Of a stretch of DNA of 64,000 bases, positions 12,076-23,944 are shown in pieces (the first letter of the stretch is position 1; every line of letters begins with the position of its first letter). The stretch is from Mesorhabditis belari (lineage: Eukaryota; Nematoda; Chromadorea; Rhabditida; Rhabditidae), in assembly GCA_958450365.1 (NCBI GenBank), contig CAUEEP010000724.1:1148001-1212000 (forward strand), written 5' to 3'. Made by a program: the position numbers and the translations under genes. The notes under the pieces are model-generated. The model saw only the letters and a program-made list of their open reading frames with translations, ran no database searches and was not told the DNA's origin.

Positions 12076-12719
12076 AAGTAAAGTCTATTTTATGACTAAG
12101 AATCACTTTTCAAACTCAAACCTCGTTCCCTGCTCATAGTGGCGATAGGCCATGACGTCACCGATCTGTAAACGAAGCATTTCAATGTAAAATGTAAAAT
12201 ATTCTCTTGAAAAAAAGCGAAAGCTGAAATCCCCTGGAATTCGCACGAAAAACGAAACCAGATATTTTAAGAACAAATGGAACACAAAATATTAAGGATT
12301 TAAGGGTTTTTGTGGGGTAATGGACCAAAGAATTGCTCAAAAAGGCAATCATTTAGCTGAAAGGGGAATAAATGGGATGGATTGGGGTAGGGTTGGCCCT
12401 AGGGGTCCAGGGGTCCAGGGTTCAGGCAAAGGAAGGGCTCTTCTGTCTCCTCCATCCGCTAAAAGAGACCCGCGTCCATCCTTTACCCCTTTGGCACAAT
12501 GCCAGCCCTCTTTGCATCCAATATGCCGCCGAGGCCCTCGCACGCGGCCGTCAAATAAATTGGGGCACATTTTAGAATGCAACTGGGTCTTCCGAAACGA
12601 AAACTGGTCTACAGAATGCGGCAGAATTATTGCAACGAATATTAAGAAAAGAAAACGATAAAGAAATCAACTCAAAAACTTTAACAATTGATTTTTAAAG
12701 ATCTATTAAACAAGAAAAA

Positions 12720-13443
12720 CTACTTTCTTTATCTCTATTGATAGAAATGCAGGCCTGATGAGATTTGAGAAAGATCGGTGAGACATTGGATATGCTGCCG
12801 CCTTGCCATTGGCAGTCTAACTTTGAGCTCAAATATCTTGGTGTTGGGCTGTCCAATTGAAATATTCTTGGTATCATTAGATGCGCCAAGACTTTCTCTG
12901 TCGATTGGTACAAAAACTATTTAAATTGAACAGCTCAACACCAAGACATTTGAGTTTAAAGTTAGATTGATAATGGCAAAAGGGACGGGGCACGTATCAA
13001 ATGTTTGATAACTCTTGGAAAATGCATCCATAGTAGCCAAATGGTAAATGGGATCGAGTTTCTTGATCGAGTTTGGTTTATCGAGCTTTTTGAAGAGATT
13101 TCTTAATCGAATCGATGCTGGAATGCGGTTTTGAGCACGTTTTTGCTTCAAGAACTTTCCAAATACTGAAATCCATCGGATTAAGATCGGAACTTGAGAG
13201 TGGTAACTAAAGGTGACCAAATCGGGAAAATACTGCTTGCGCCAGTCCTGCACCACTCGAGCCTTGTGAGCATAAGCATCATCCTGCATAAAACACCAAA
13301 TTCTGTTGCCAAAGTGTCGCCAAATCCTGTTTTTGGGTCACGGAAAAAGATCTTTCTTAAATATGTCGAGATAGTTGTTGGAACTAACATTGATTCCCTG
13401 AGGCAGTTGCAATCCTGCATTAATCAATCCTGCCGCACCCCGT
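12720..13443 (-). mobile_element. Mariner-like transposase relic
   Basis: Minus-strand remains of the second catalytic region (QDDAYAHKARVVQDWRKQYF) and downstream DLNPMDFSVW-like sequence broken by frameshifts; the right end is GCCGCACCCCGTA. The same family lies at 24992-25537 in the opposite orientation. An imperfect palindrome at 12825-12950 may be a separate small insertion. Confidence 0.75.
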
Positions 13444-13602
13444 ACCATCAATCCTGCCGCACTTTCAGATTCATCTCTTTTATAGCTCAACCTTTATATG
13501 GAATCCTCCGTCTGCTCCACCCCGATATGCTTCACATAGAGTCAACTTCGGATAATAAACCCAAAACCCAGAAGCGTCAATCAGAAATTCTTAGAAACAG
13601 GA

Positions 13603-13745
13603 TACAGTCAAAGACTACAATCAAAGACTACAGTCAAAGGCTACAGTCAAAGGCTACAGTCAAAGACTACAGTCAAAGGCTACAGTCAAAGACTACAGTC
13701 AAAGGCTACAGTCAAAGACTACAATCAAAGACTACAGTCAAAGTC
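13603..13745. repeat. 13-bp minisatellite (TCAAAGACTACAG)
   Basis: About 11 copies with GACTAC/GGCTAC variants. Confidence 0.85.
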
Positions 13746-14329
13746 TGAAGTGTAACAGAGATGAATTTGATGGTTTAAATTGAGCAGTCAAGAATTTGAA
13801 AAGATTTAAAGCAATGAAATTGATTTCTTTATTCAGCGATGATTTCTCCGAGTGGAGTTTATGTCAAAAGAATTAGGAGGACTATTGTCGATTATTGTAG
13901 AGTAGGACTATTGTCGGCTATTGTAGAGTAGGACTATTGTCGGCTCGTCTCCCAACTCTCAAGACAAACCAATCAGCTTTTCTTTATTCAAATAGACTTC
14001 AGAAAATGTCTCTTTATGGCACATATTCCTCATTTGGCCCATATTCCTCATATTCTTCATTTATTTATTGAAAACAAAGATAGGATGGCAATAAGAATCG
14101 AAATTAACAAAATTAGCGCTTTCTGCAGAGAAATTTCATGGTTTTTTCACTTTTATTTCAATTCTTTGCTTGATGCTGATCATCAAAATCATTTCTTTTT
14201 ATTCAATTCTTAAGCACATCGCTGTGAACAGGACAAACGGATTATGTGATGGCGGAAATTGTAAGCTTTTGACGCTTCAGCTTCAGCGGTCAGCTTCAGC
14301 GCCAAATGTAAGCTTTTGACGCTGGTCAT

Positions 14330-14600
14330 TTCAATCAGATCTTTTTAATCTTTCATCTTTCAAAATGGTAAACTTCGTTAAACGATCCCAATATAACATA
14401 AGAAACTTGTAATCACCATCGGGAACGGATTGTAGATCAATGAGATCGACTTGACATCGCTCGTTCTGCTCCTGTGTGTCAATCGGCTTGATGACCATCG
14501 GAAACGGATTGTAGATCAATGAGATCGACTTGACATCGCTCGTTCTGCTCCCGTCAATCGCTCTGTCAATCGGCTTGATGACAATTCCCTTCTTTGAGGT
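14330..14600. repeat. About 80-bp tandem duplication, intergenic
   Basis: The block ACGGATTGTAGATCAATGAG...CGGCTTGATGAC occurs twice (from about 14425 and 14505). The minus-strand open frame repeats with it (KSISLIYNPFPMV / QVDLIDLQSVPDG in different phases). It could be an old retroelement fragment; no domain is recognisable. Confidence 0.45.
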
Positions 14601-14724
14601 CCCCTGCTTCAACTCGCCCTCTGGGCAAAGTTTAACAAAGAAATTGAAAGTAGATCCTCAAAAAATTGAAACAAACTTCGAGAAAATCTAATTGGCAAAT
14701 TGGCTAGCCGATATGCTTTCATAG

Positions 14725-14843
14725 CAAATCGGCTGAAATAACAAATCGGCTGAAATAACAAATCGGCTGAAATAACAAATCGGCTGAAATAACAAATCGG
14801 CTGAAATAACAAATCGGCTGAAATAACAAATCGGCTACGACAT
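14725..14843. repeat. 17-bp minisatellite, 7 copies
   Basis: Unit CAAATCGGCTGAAATAA at exact 17-bp steps from 14725 to 14827. Confidence 0.92.
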
Positions 14844-15341
14844 ATACAACTTTTAGGCTGACAGTATCAATCATACGACAAGCTAGGGAGAACAATAAAA
14901 AAACAGTGATGAGAATCAAATTAGAATGCGAATCAAATCAAATGAAATGAGCCACCACTCTAGCTTCTCCAATAAGGCACTTCAAATGGCACAGAAGCGG
15001 TGAATAAAGCCAATAATTGAGCCAGTATTTGACTGCTGGACTGCTGCTAAAGATAAAATCGATTCAGATTTCGAGAAGTCAAATGTGGAAAAATTGAAAC
15101 TCGCTTATTTTATATGCTTTTTATGTGGCTTTGCTCAATTTTTGACTCAAAACTCGTGCACTTTCTGGAAAACAACTTGAAAACAACTTGAAAACAATTG
15201 AAAACAATTGAAAACAACATGAAAACCGTGGTTACCATGGAAACGAGGCCAGGCAAAAGTTTTTTTTGCTATTCTTGCTATTTAGTCGTTATATTTTGCT
15301 TGTTAGCTATTTTATTTATTATCTAAAAACCTTTAAAAAAG

Positions 15342-18300
15342 ATGAATCCGGATAATTTTGTTTATCTAAGGATGTTTCTTTTGGAGAGATTTGAGGAGAA
15401 TTGTGGACGAGAGTTGGATTTCACGGTGGCTAGGTGGGTGAGTCGTTAGAGTTGTTATTGTGTGTTTTTTGTACTCAAACTTGTTAAAGCACCCAATCTG
15501 GTGCAGTAGTTTCTTTCGTTTTCTTGAAGCAACGATTTGTCAGCACCAGAAAGGGTGGGTTTACAAATTTGAGCATAAAGAAGAGACTACTGGTTGAGAC
15601 AAAGCTTTCGAATAAATATCCTTCCTATCGTAATCTCAGATATTGGGCTGGTCGACGAAATGTGAACTCGGTGATGAGTCACACCGAAAAGAGAATGATG
15701 CAAAGGTTTGGATTTCAAAAATTTGATGGATGTAAATTTGTATATGTTATGTTTAATCTAGAAATCCGTCTAATCTTGAAGTGCGTCCAATCTAGAGTGA
15801 AATGAGGTCAAACGTTCGATCTAGAATCCGATCTAGAATCTAATCTAGAAATCCCTCCGATCTAGAGTGAAATGAGGTCAAACGTCCAATCTAGAATCAA
15901 GCCGATCACTCTAAATCTAAGTCTGGATTGGATGTCTGATTTAGAGTGATCGGCTTGATTCTAGATACAAAAACGGTGACTCTAGATCGGTGACTCTAGA
16001 TCGGTGACTCTAGATCGGTGACTCTAGATCGGTGACTCTAGATCGGTGACTCTAGATCGGTGACTCTAGATCGGTGACTCTAGATCGGTGACTCTAGATC
16101 GGTGACTCTAGATCGGTGACTCTAGATCGGTGACTCTAGATCGGTGACTCTAGATCGGTGACTCTAGATCGGTGACTCTAGATTGGTGATTCTAGATCCG
16201 TGATTCTAGATCCGTGATTCTAGATCCGTGATTCTAGATCCGTGATTCTAGATCCGTGATTCTAGATCCGTGATTCTAGATCCGTGCTTCTAGATCCGTG
16301 ATTCTAGATCCGTGGTTCTAGATCCGTGATTCTAGATCCGTGATTCTAGATCCGTGATTCTAGATCCGTGATTCTAGATCCGTGATTCTAGATCGGACGT
16401 TTAACCTCACTTCACTCTAGAGCAGACGACCGATTTAGAATCAATCTAGATCAGACGTAACATACAATCGGACGATTTCCTTATTTTTGGACCTATTGCA
16501 TTTTGATTCCATTTTGTAGCTCTCGATAAGGGCTGAAAAACGGTAGTAAAATTGTCAAAATCCGACAATAACGATGCAAGTTCGTGTTTACTAAGGTATT
16601 TAAACGTGCTCTGTTTAATAGAAAAAGAACTAGAGCTTTAAAATGCATCTAACATAAGATACAGCACTTTTCTTGGGCGGAGCACTTGATGTGAAACGCA
16701 CTGTATAGACTTTTCTAGAGCATTGTCATTCTAGAGCAGCGTATTCGATTGCGCAGAAGTTCGCAGAGACTCATCTCTTCAAGAATTACCTCGAAGATGT
16801 TTCTCAACAAGCAAGACAAATCTTGGAGACATCACAAAGAACTCAGCAGGTACTTACTAGAGATGGGAAGCCTTCCAGCCCGAATCTAATTCTACCTTCG
16901 TTTTCTTGGCTGTTTCTTGGCTGTTTCTTGGGCGATTGCTTTGAAATTTTGTCTACAAGCTGAAAATATTGATTTCTATCTATAGTACTTAGAGTTTTGA
17001 TTTCAAATAAGCACTCTTAAGTACTCTGGAGTCTTCTATCTTCATGGTTGTTGACAAGTTTGTCTGCTGTATTCTTGTGAAGCTTGGTTCACTACAAGTA
17101 ATCCATTTTTCAAGATTTCCAAGCCAGTTGACGAGACGGCGTTGTTTTTGAGTCAAAGTTGGAGTCGTCCATTGGATGGGACAACGAGAATCGATTTTGA
17201 TCGTTTCGCCGATGAGGAGGCGACTCTGGAGGATCGGTGAGTCTGCCTACAGTAGTATGGTTTCAGTTGCATGTCTGGCTACAATATGCCAGCTAAAACT
17301 GGGTTTCAGTTGCATGTCTGGCCTTCCTCTCGGCTAATCCATCTTCTAAAAAAGACACCTATCGTATTTACTCTCATCAAAGCCTTGGGGCGTTTATACC
17401 CTGGGCCGCCTTGGAGCGTTTATATCCCTCTGCAGGCAGTACTTAGGTACATGATGCCTAATAATTGATGCTGATTCCACGATAAAAAATAATAGTATTG
17501 CAAATAAGGCATTCAGTATCATAAGTCACTTTTATCGAATTATATATTTCAACAACAAAAATTAGCAGAAACTAAAATGCAAGAAAAACAGCATTTCAAA
17601 CAATTGATTTCCGTATTCAGCCTCTTGTCTGAGCTCACGAAATTGCTGATTGCTGATTTGCTCATTTGAAAATTGCTGATTCGATGCTTGGGACTAAAAT
17701 TTCAGCGATTTCTTTATCCAATCGGGCACTCTGCTTTAAATCCAGAAGATATCGGGCTATCTGAGCGGTGAATAAGATGCTCTTCTTTTCCATTGTGCAG
17801 TGAATAAGATGCTCTTCTTTTCTATCGTGATCACTTCCTGCTCCGCAGATTTTAAATGCCTCGAAAATAATTTCTGAAGATAGTTTTTCCCAAGACGAAG
17901 CAATCTATTCAAGATAAACATCCATTGCAGGTGCATCAATTCAAATAGAGCCCCACAAAAATTTGCAATTTAATTTGCCTTTCAGTTGGAATAACTAACA
18001 TTTGCATAAATGCGCAGTGCAAGCTTCCAAGCAGTGCTTCATTTCGTTACGATATTTTGTTTTATCTACACCTGGACGCAATAGTGGAGCTCTGGAACTT
18101 TTTGTGAACCGAAATCGTAAAAGAAAGGCGGTAGGCTAATTTCCGCAACTTTTTTGCGCAACGGGGTCGTTTGCGCAACTGGGTCATTTGCGCAAATTGC
18201 CATAACTTTCTTCTAAGTCGGTCAATCTTTATGATTTTGGTTTCATTTTGTTGCACTTGTTGAGATCTACAAAATAAAACCAAAATCATAAAGATTGGCC

Positions 18301-21300
18301 GACTTAGAAGAAAGTTACGGCGAGTTGCGCAAACGATCCAGTTGCGGAAACTAGCCTACCCCAAAGAAAGCTTTTACAATTGGATTTTGGAGGAAATTCA
18401 TACACAATGGCTGCCTTGTTCGTGTTGAACCGTAAAAATTTCTTAAAATAAATTTTGTGGGAGTTTATTTGAATTGATGTACGACAAATTGTGTGTGGGA
18501 GTATAATTTTAAAGTATCAGTCGTTGGGGGTGGGACAAATGCGACCTTTTTTTTGCGCACCCGGACATTTGCGCACCTTTTTTTTGCTGGAAAAGGCCTT
18601 AGGCAAGGCCGTAGAGCTTCGAAAATATTTCCATATCAGGGAATCGTATGCGTAGATTCAGAATTTCGACAAATCAGACCTCGCTGACACGTCAAATTTG
18701 GGCTAAAAGGCAAAAACTGCGGAAAAGCGTTAAGTTGCGTAGTTTTTGCCTTTTAGCCCAAATTTGACGTGTCAGCGAGATCTGATTTGTCGAAATTCTG
18801 AATCTACGCATACGATTCCCTTCTATGAAAACGTTTTTGAAGCTCTACGACTTTTCCTAAGGCCTTTTCCAGCAAAAAAAAGGTCGCATTTGTCCCACCC
18901 CCTCAGTCGTTATTCCTATGTTGTTTGTAAATTTTCGTACTTGAGAGTTTATTAGAGGGAGGCTTTTATTAGAGTAAAGATGATATTTTAGAAAACTATC
19001 GTAATTCAATTGTTTTCATTCAATCAGCTCAATTTTGATATCAAAAACGACAAGGCTCAATCAATGAAATCAAAATTGAGTTGATTGAATGGAAACTAGC
19101 ATTGGAATGACGTTAGTTTTCTCAAACATTTGAGAACCTTTAGAAAATGGGCTCATTAATCATTGGTCCCTCTTAATCATTAATCCCTCTTAATCATTAA
19201 TCCAATTCCGAAACCAACAGTAAGGAACCGAAGTCCTTTTCCATTATTCCATGCAAAAACATTCAAGCGAAACGCTTGTTTTGAGCACTCTGATTTATTC
19301 AGAGTAACTCTCGCAGGAGAACCGACGAATTTAACCCCGGATCCAGTATCACACAGAGGTGAACCGTATCCAAAGGCTCAGATCCAACTACGAGCTTTTT
19401 AACCGCAGCAATAATGACATACACTTTGAGAGCTGGCTGCTGGCACATTTTAGCCTAAACCAGTGTTGAGAAAAACTCGTTCAAAGCTAGACTACACAAC
19501 ACTCCGCACCGTCATTATGGGGGTGGGGTACTATTACAGTATTTACGGAATGTTTTTTGTAAATTTTCGTACTTGAGAGTTTATTAGAGCGAGGCTTTTA
19601 TTAGAGGAAATACGATTTATTTTAGAAAACTATCGTAATTCAATTGTTTTCATTCAATCAGCTCAATTTTGATATCAAAAATCACAAGGCTCAGTCCACA
19701 AGGCATAATGAAATCAAAATTGAGTTGATTGAATCGAAACTAGCATTGGGATTACGTTAGTTTTCCCAAATATTTGAGAACTTTTAGAAAATGGGCTCTA
19801 TCAAGCCTTCTCGGCCTACCTGGATCCCATTTTCTCGAGGAAACTTCACTCAATCCATTCATCCATTCACTTTTTCAAGCGTTACCGGTCAGTTTTAAAA
19901 TTTCCAACAATTTCCAACAAAATTCCCAACAAATTCTCTTGTTTCAGTTATTATCTGATGAAATTTTCCCAATGTTCACAAAGTTGTTGAAGTGCGAGGA
20001 AGAGGAGGTTGTATTTAGAAAATTAGATAGTTTACAGTAGACTTCGGCAAACAAAACCAAAACCAAAACAGACCAAAACCAAAACCAAAACAGACCAAAA
20101 CACCAAAACAGACCAAAACCAAAACCAAAACCAAAACCAAAACCAAAACCAAAACCAAAACAGACCAAAACCAAAACCAAAACACCAAAACAAACCAAAA
20201 CCAAAACAAACCAAAACTCAATTTGCATATAAATTTAAATGTAAATTTCAAATTGTAAAATGCAAATTAGCCATTCACTTTTTCTCACTCCACAAAATCT
20301 CGCGGCTGAAAAAAGGACCAAAACACGACCTCGAAATTTCGAAACAAAAAATAGCCTATGGGATAGATTTTTGGATGCTGATTTCAAATCTGCAAACAGA
20401 TTTTCGCTAGCTCCTCCCAGTCGCGAGATATTGGCGAGTTTTGGTTAGTTTTGGTTTTGGTTTTGGTTTGTTTTGGTTTTGTTATGGTTTTGGTTTTGGT
20501 TTTGGTAGTTTTGGTTTTGGTTTGTTTTGGTTTTGGTTAAGTTTTGTTTTCCGAAGTCTACCATTCAGTTACCAGAGGGTTACGGTAGTTAGGACACAGG
20601 TAGGCTGATTTAATCTTTGCACTACTGCATTGTCTTAATTTCGTGAGTTACGGTAGCGTCTTTACGGATTACGAACTACGAACTACGGATTACAAACTAC
20701 GGATTACAAACTATAAACTACGGATTACGGTAGCCAGCCAGACTTTAAAGGGACGATTCTAGACGTTTTTCAACGTCTAAACGTTCTAGACGTTTTTAAC
20801 TCATAAACTCCAAAAAAACATTAACAATCGAATTGCCCAATTGCAGCACGTTGCCTAGTTTACAGTATTCCAGGTTCAACACATTACTTTTGAAAGCTTG
20901 GCAAAATTCGCATTTGGTACTGAAGTGTTGAATCTTTCCGAGGAGATCAATTTGAAATTTGTGGATTTTTATGGACAGGTGAGATCCTATCAATCAATTA
21001 ATTAATTAAATTATTTAACTCACATAGGGTTTTCGACTGAAATCTTTGTCTTTTTGGTTGGGTTTCTTTCTTGGAATCACCAGGGTGTTTAGATTGACTG
21101 GGCACTGGGGTTTGCCTAGAAAATTTGTGATAATCTTTTAAATTAAAGTTTAAAGGCACTATGGTAGCTTTCTAAAATAGGTGTCTTTTAAAAAAAGCTA
21201 ACCAGCATTAAGCCGATCCAGGGAAATATTCAAATCTCTCTCCGTCGGACTTCTCGCCAAACCGTCAGCTGTTTTCGAAATCAATTCGTTTTCGAAAACG

Positions 21301-23944
21301 GCCATAATTTTGTTTCTAATTTTATTCAATCTATCTACTTTTTGTCTGATTCTATCGGATTTACATCAAAAATGAAAAATTACATAGATTGGAGGGGTAG
21401 TTTCCGCAACTTTTTTGCGCAACGGGGTTACTTGCGCAACTGGGCCATTTGCGCAACTCGCCATAACTTTCTTCTAAGTGGACCGATCTTTATGTTTTTG
21501 GTGTCATTTTGTTGCACTTATTGAGATCTACAAAATGAAACCAAAATCATAAAGATTGACCCACTTAGAAGAAAGTTATGACGAGTTGCGCAAACGATTC
21601 AGTTGCGCAAATGACCCAGTTGCGCAAACGATCTGTTGCGACCCAGTTGCGCAGAGAAGTTGCGGAAATTAGCCTACCCCAGATTGGATAAAAACTGGAG
21701 ACAAGATTACGGTAGTTGACTAGGGCCAAGCCAAGATCTGGCTTTACTTCAGGTTTTTGAACTGTCTTTACTCCTGATTCACAGAAAACTGAACTTGGCT
21801 TCTGGCCGGACTCCAACCTGATAGTGAGCTGAGTGAGCTTACAAATTCTATGGTTTGTAAGCCAATTCTAGAGTCCTATGGCCTGAAGATTATAGTAGAT
21901 CAGCATACCTGAAGATTACGGTAGATCAGCATACCTGAAGATTACGGTAGATCAGATCTACAGCATTCTTTAAAGCATTCCTTGTCTGTGAGGTTTCACG
22001 AAGGCTATCAAAATATACAAAAAATTGAATTGAATTGATTGACAGATTGAATAAAGCTAGAGCCAGGATTACAGTAGTTGAAAAGGAGACATGTTTTAGA
22101 AAACAAACAGTAATCGTAGTCCAAATTACCATTTTTACTTCTATAGTTACTCCTTTCAATGCCCGATCAATGGAGACGAGAATCGCCTGATTTGATTGCG
22201 AAGATGATCGTCTCGTTCTTTCAACAATTCAAAATGGATCACAAAGTTTAAAAAAATCAATCTTTTCTCCAATTACCATTTTAGATTCTGAATTCTCTAA
22301 ATAAGCTAGATGCTTGGCCTAAATTTTTCATTCTCTGGTGGTCGATTCTTGACATTCGATTGAAGATTCAGCCATATGCTGGAGAGCTGATAAAAGAGTT
22401 TTTGCGAAAACTAAACGAAGAAGAAAAGGTTAATCAAGAAAATGATTTGGAAAATGAATTGAAAAATGTTTTCAGAATAATGAAATCTATTTGGAATTGT
22501 TGACGATAATTTATGTTTATCGATGCTCGAATGGGCTTCAGAAAGAGATCAGGTAGGAGAAATCTTGTATCGGATCTAAAAGGTTTAAATCGATTTTTTT
22601 TTTGTGGTGGCCTAGCCTAGCCTAGCTATAAGACTTTAAGCTTGAATATGAATCTGGAATTGAATTAGAGTTTAAGTTTGAATCTAGCATGGTCTAGCAA
22701 TCTAGCATTTCCAAACTGAGTTTTCCGAGTAGGCTTTCCTGTTCAAGCAGACTCAGGTTCAACTCTGCCAGACCTAGGCAAGGGGAAGGGACCGGGTCAA
22801 GCCGGCTTTTTGAGTCGGGACTCCATCTCCAAGTCCATCTCAAAGTCCATCTCAAAGTCCATCTCAAAAAGTTGGCCACGGGACTCGAACTTGAGGGCAA
22901 AAATGTAACAGGTTCTGTAGTCTAGCAGACTATCCACTAGGCCACCCAATCAGTTATTGGGGAAGCCGACGACCTCATAAGGAGCTCGAAATTCAAGATG
23001 ATTTTCTATGCGAAATATCCCGCGTTTGCGAAGTGTTCTGTAAAAACTAAGAACGAATCGGCATCCTCATGACCGACTTTATAAGATGGACTTGGTCTCG
23101 AGTCAAAAGGCAGCTTGGCGCCTTTTCCCTTGTAAGAAATGGCCCAATCAGAACTGGAATTGGCCCAATTTGTCTTTGTCCAATCAAAGGACCAAAGCTT
23201 GATCTGTACTCAATCAGTGTTAACATCTAAAATCCATTTTCAAATTAGGTATCTGATTGTAAAGCCAAAATAATCAACTCCGTTGGCGAACAGTTGGAAC
23301 TAGGGCAGATCAAAAAACTCAGACACCGCTGGGACTCGAATCCACGACCTTTCGCTTACCAGGCAGCTGTGCTAACCATTACACCACAACGCACTTCAAA
23401 TCCCTTATTCCAGAGGGAGTTAAGTGAACTTTAGAGCAAGTGAACTTCGTCGAATCGATAAAGTTTCCTTTCTGGTGCACTGATTTCCCCATTTTTCTCA
23501 CGACAACGCTTTGGTGTCGCGAGAAAAATGAAGAAGTTGATGCACCAGAAAACGGGTGTTTACATGGATACAAAGTACGCTTTACATGTCTTCCACAAGC
23601 ACAATCAAGTCTTTAAATATTTTGAATCAAATTTCAGACACCATCTCCTTCGCAGCCTTCCACCCCAACTCTTCGCATTGATGGCCGAAAATCTCGCAAG
23701 GCACGGTCAATTCTGCACAAAGCTCTTCGCCCATTGCGATGATAAGGAATTTTTTGGGATTTTCGAAAAGATTCTCGAAAATCTTGTTTATATCCCGAAA
23801 GCATTGATGAAATTGGTGGAAAAGCGTTTAAAAAGTGCTAAAGATCCGGCCGATTTTGCTAAGAAAATTCGGGATTTGCAAGAAAAGTTTCCGAATTTTC
23901 AGCTTAAGCTTATTTTAGATGAATTGGATATAAAAGATGAATAA
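15342..23944 (+). CDS. Unrecognised all-helical protein, 10 exons, 403 aa
   Basis: Exons: 15342-15433, 16735-16849, 17124-17236, 19788-19887, 19948-20007, 20874-20978, 22147-22245, 22285-22428, 22476-22552, 23638-23944. Phase is kept at every junction and the stop TAA overlaps an AATAAA. I do not recognise the family. The product looks soluble and almost entirely helical, with Leu/Phe-rich amphipathic stretches such as ELLTIIYVYRCSNGLQKEI and KFFILWWSILDIRL, and a lysine-rich last exon ending DELDIKDE. This would suit a HEAT/ARM-like scaffold, but that is inference. There is no signal peptide or clear membrane segment. Start choice: the first ATG of an open exon with a good GTGGGT donor; an upstream non-coding exon is possible. 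Introns carry heavy repeat loads (1.3 kb of minisatellite in intron 1, several MITEs in introns 3, 6 and 9). Confidence is high that it is a gene and low for function. Confidence 0.85.
15790..16460. repeat. 14-bp minisatellite inside an inverted-repeat element, intron 1 of the 403-aa gene
   Basis: Core 15975-16391: about 16 copies of TCTAGATCGGTGAC, then about 14 copies of the variant TCTAGATCCGTGAT, with a sharp switch near 16185. Flanks are inverted relative to each other (TCTAGAGTGAAATGAGGTCA on the left; its complement near 16400 on the right), so a MITE seems to have gained an expanding centre. Confidence 0.85.
17662..17939 (-). pseudogene. Orphan minus-strand coding fragment split by a 32-nt tandem duplication
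   Basis: Within intron 3 of the plus-strand 403-aa gene. The first frame (17939 down) reads ...NYLQKLFSRHLKSAEQEV then EKKSILFTAQ. A 32-nt direct duplication (17768 and 17800) shifts the frame, and the same peptide resumes in another phase as EKKSILFTAQIARYLLDLKQ to a stop at 17662-17664. Amino-acid content is typical of a helical protein. No partner exons were found, so it may be a gene remnant or an unplaced exon. Confidence 0.45.
18128..18362. mobile_element. Foldback MITE (GGTAGGCTAATTTCCGCAAC family), 8-bp TSD
   Basis: Ends GGTAGGCTAATTTCCGCAAC and inverse; flanked by the 8-bp duplication AAAGAAAG (18120-18127 and 18363-18370). The interior contains facing copies of TGCGCAAC motifs and a central palindrome. 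The TSD length points to hAT transposase. Confidence 0.85.
18526..18903. mobile_element. hAT-like foldback MITE (GGGACAAATGCGACC family)
   Basis: Flanked by the 8-bp duplication CAGTCGTT (18518-18525 and 18904-18911). Almost the whole 378 bp is a perfect hairpin around about 18725. Confidence 0.88.
18925..19797. repeat. Duplicated block reaching into exon 4 of the 403-aa gene
   Basis: The blocks at about 18925-19155 and 19549-19800 match along their length. Shared landmarks are GTAAATTTTCGTACTTGAGA, a palindromic MITE (TCAATCAGCTCAATTTTGAT facing its complement), and the terminal TTTAG|AAAATGGGCTC. The second copy ends in the real exon 4 acceptor (19787/19788); the first carries a decoy at about 19142. 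Between them, 19440-19550 is a partial TACCGTAAATACTG-family MITE. Confidence 0.75.
20039..20565. repeat. (ACCAAA)n foldback repeat, intron 5 of the 403-aa gene
   Basis: Left arm GACTTCGGCAAACAAAACCA with about 170 bp of ACCAAA repeats; right arm from 20440 of GGTTTT repeats ending TTTTGTTTTCCGAAGTC. Strand-mirrored low-complexity open frames are artefacts. Confidence 0.85.
21394..21680. mobile_element. Foldback MITE (TTTCCGCAAC family), intron 6 of the 403-aa gene
   Basis: Flanked by the exact 8-bp duplication AGATTGGA (21386-21393 and 21681-21688). The right arm already contains a few extra TTGCGCAAACGA units, an early stage of the expansion seen at 54600-55554. Confidence 0.88.
22866..22948 (-). 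repeat. tRNA-like repeat, intron 9 of the 403-aa gene
   Basis: Minus strand: A-box-like TGGCCTAGTGGATAGTC and B-box-like AGTTCGAGTCC about 40 bases apart; the arms do not form a full cloverleaf. Confidence 0.6.
23308..23392 (-). repeat. tRNA-like pseudogene or SINE head, intron 9 of the 403-aa gene
   Basis: Minus strand: GTTGTGGTGTAATGGTTAGC, an anticodon-loop-like CTGGTAA (GGT, would be Thr), B box GGATTCGAGTCC, and a T-run 3' of it. T and anticodon stems pair at only about 3 of 5 positions, so probably not a working tRNA. Confidence 0.6.
23440..23565. mobile_element. Small palindromic MITE (CCTTTCTGGTGCACTGA family)
   Basis: Facing TTTCTGGTGCACTGA and TGATGCACCAGAAAA around TTTTCTCACGACAACGC / GTCGCGAGAAAAA. 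Other copies or half-copies: 1490-1530, 15535-15575, 28478-28590, 35015-35170, 46680-46800, 52783-52935, 52960-53118. Several sit in introns. Confidence 0.75.

Noticed and set aside
15975..16391. Regular repeats that could suggest a CRISPR array
   Set aside because: No unique spacers; 14-bp head-to-tail minisatellite in a eukaryote.
23308..23392. Functional tRNA-Thr gene
   Set aside because: Stems pair too poorly; kept as a tRNA-like repeat.
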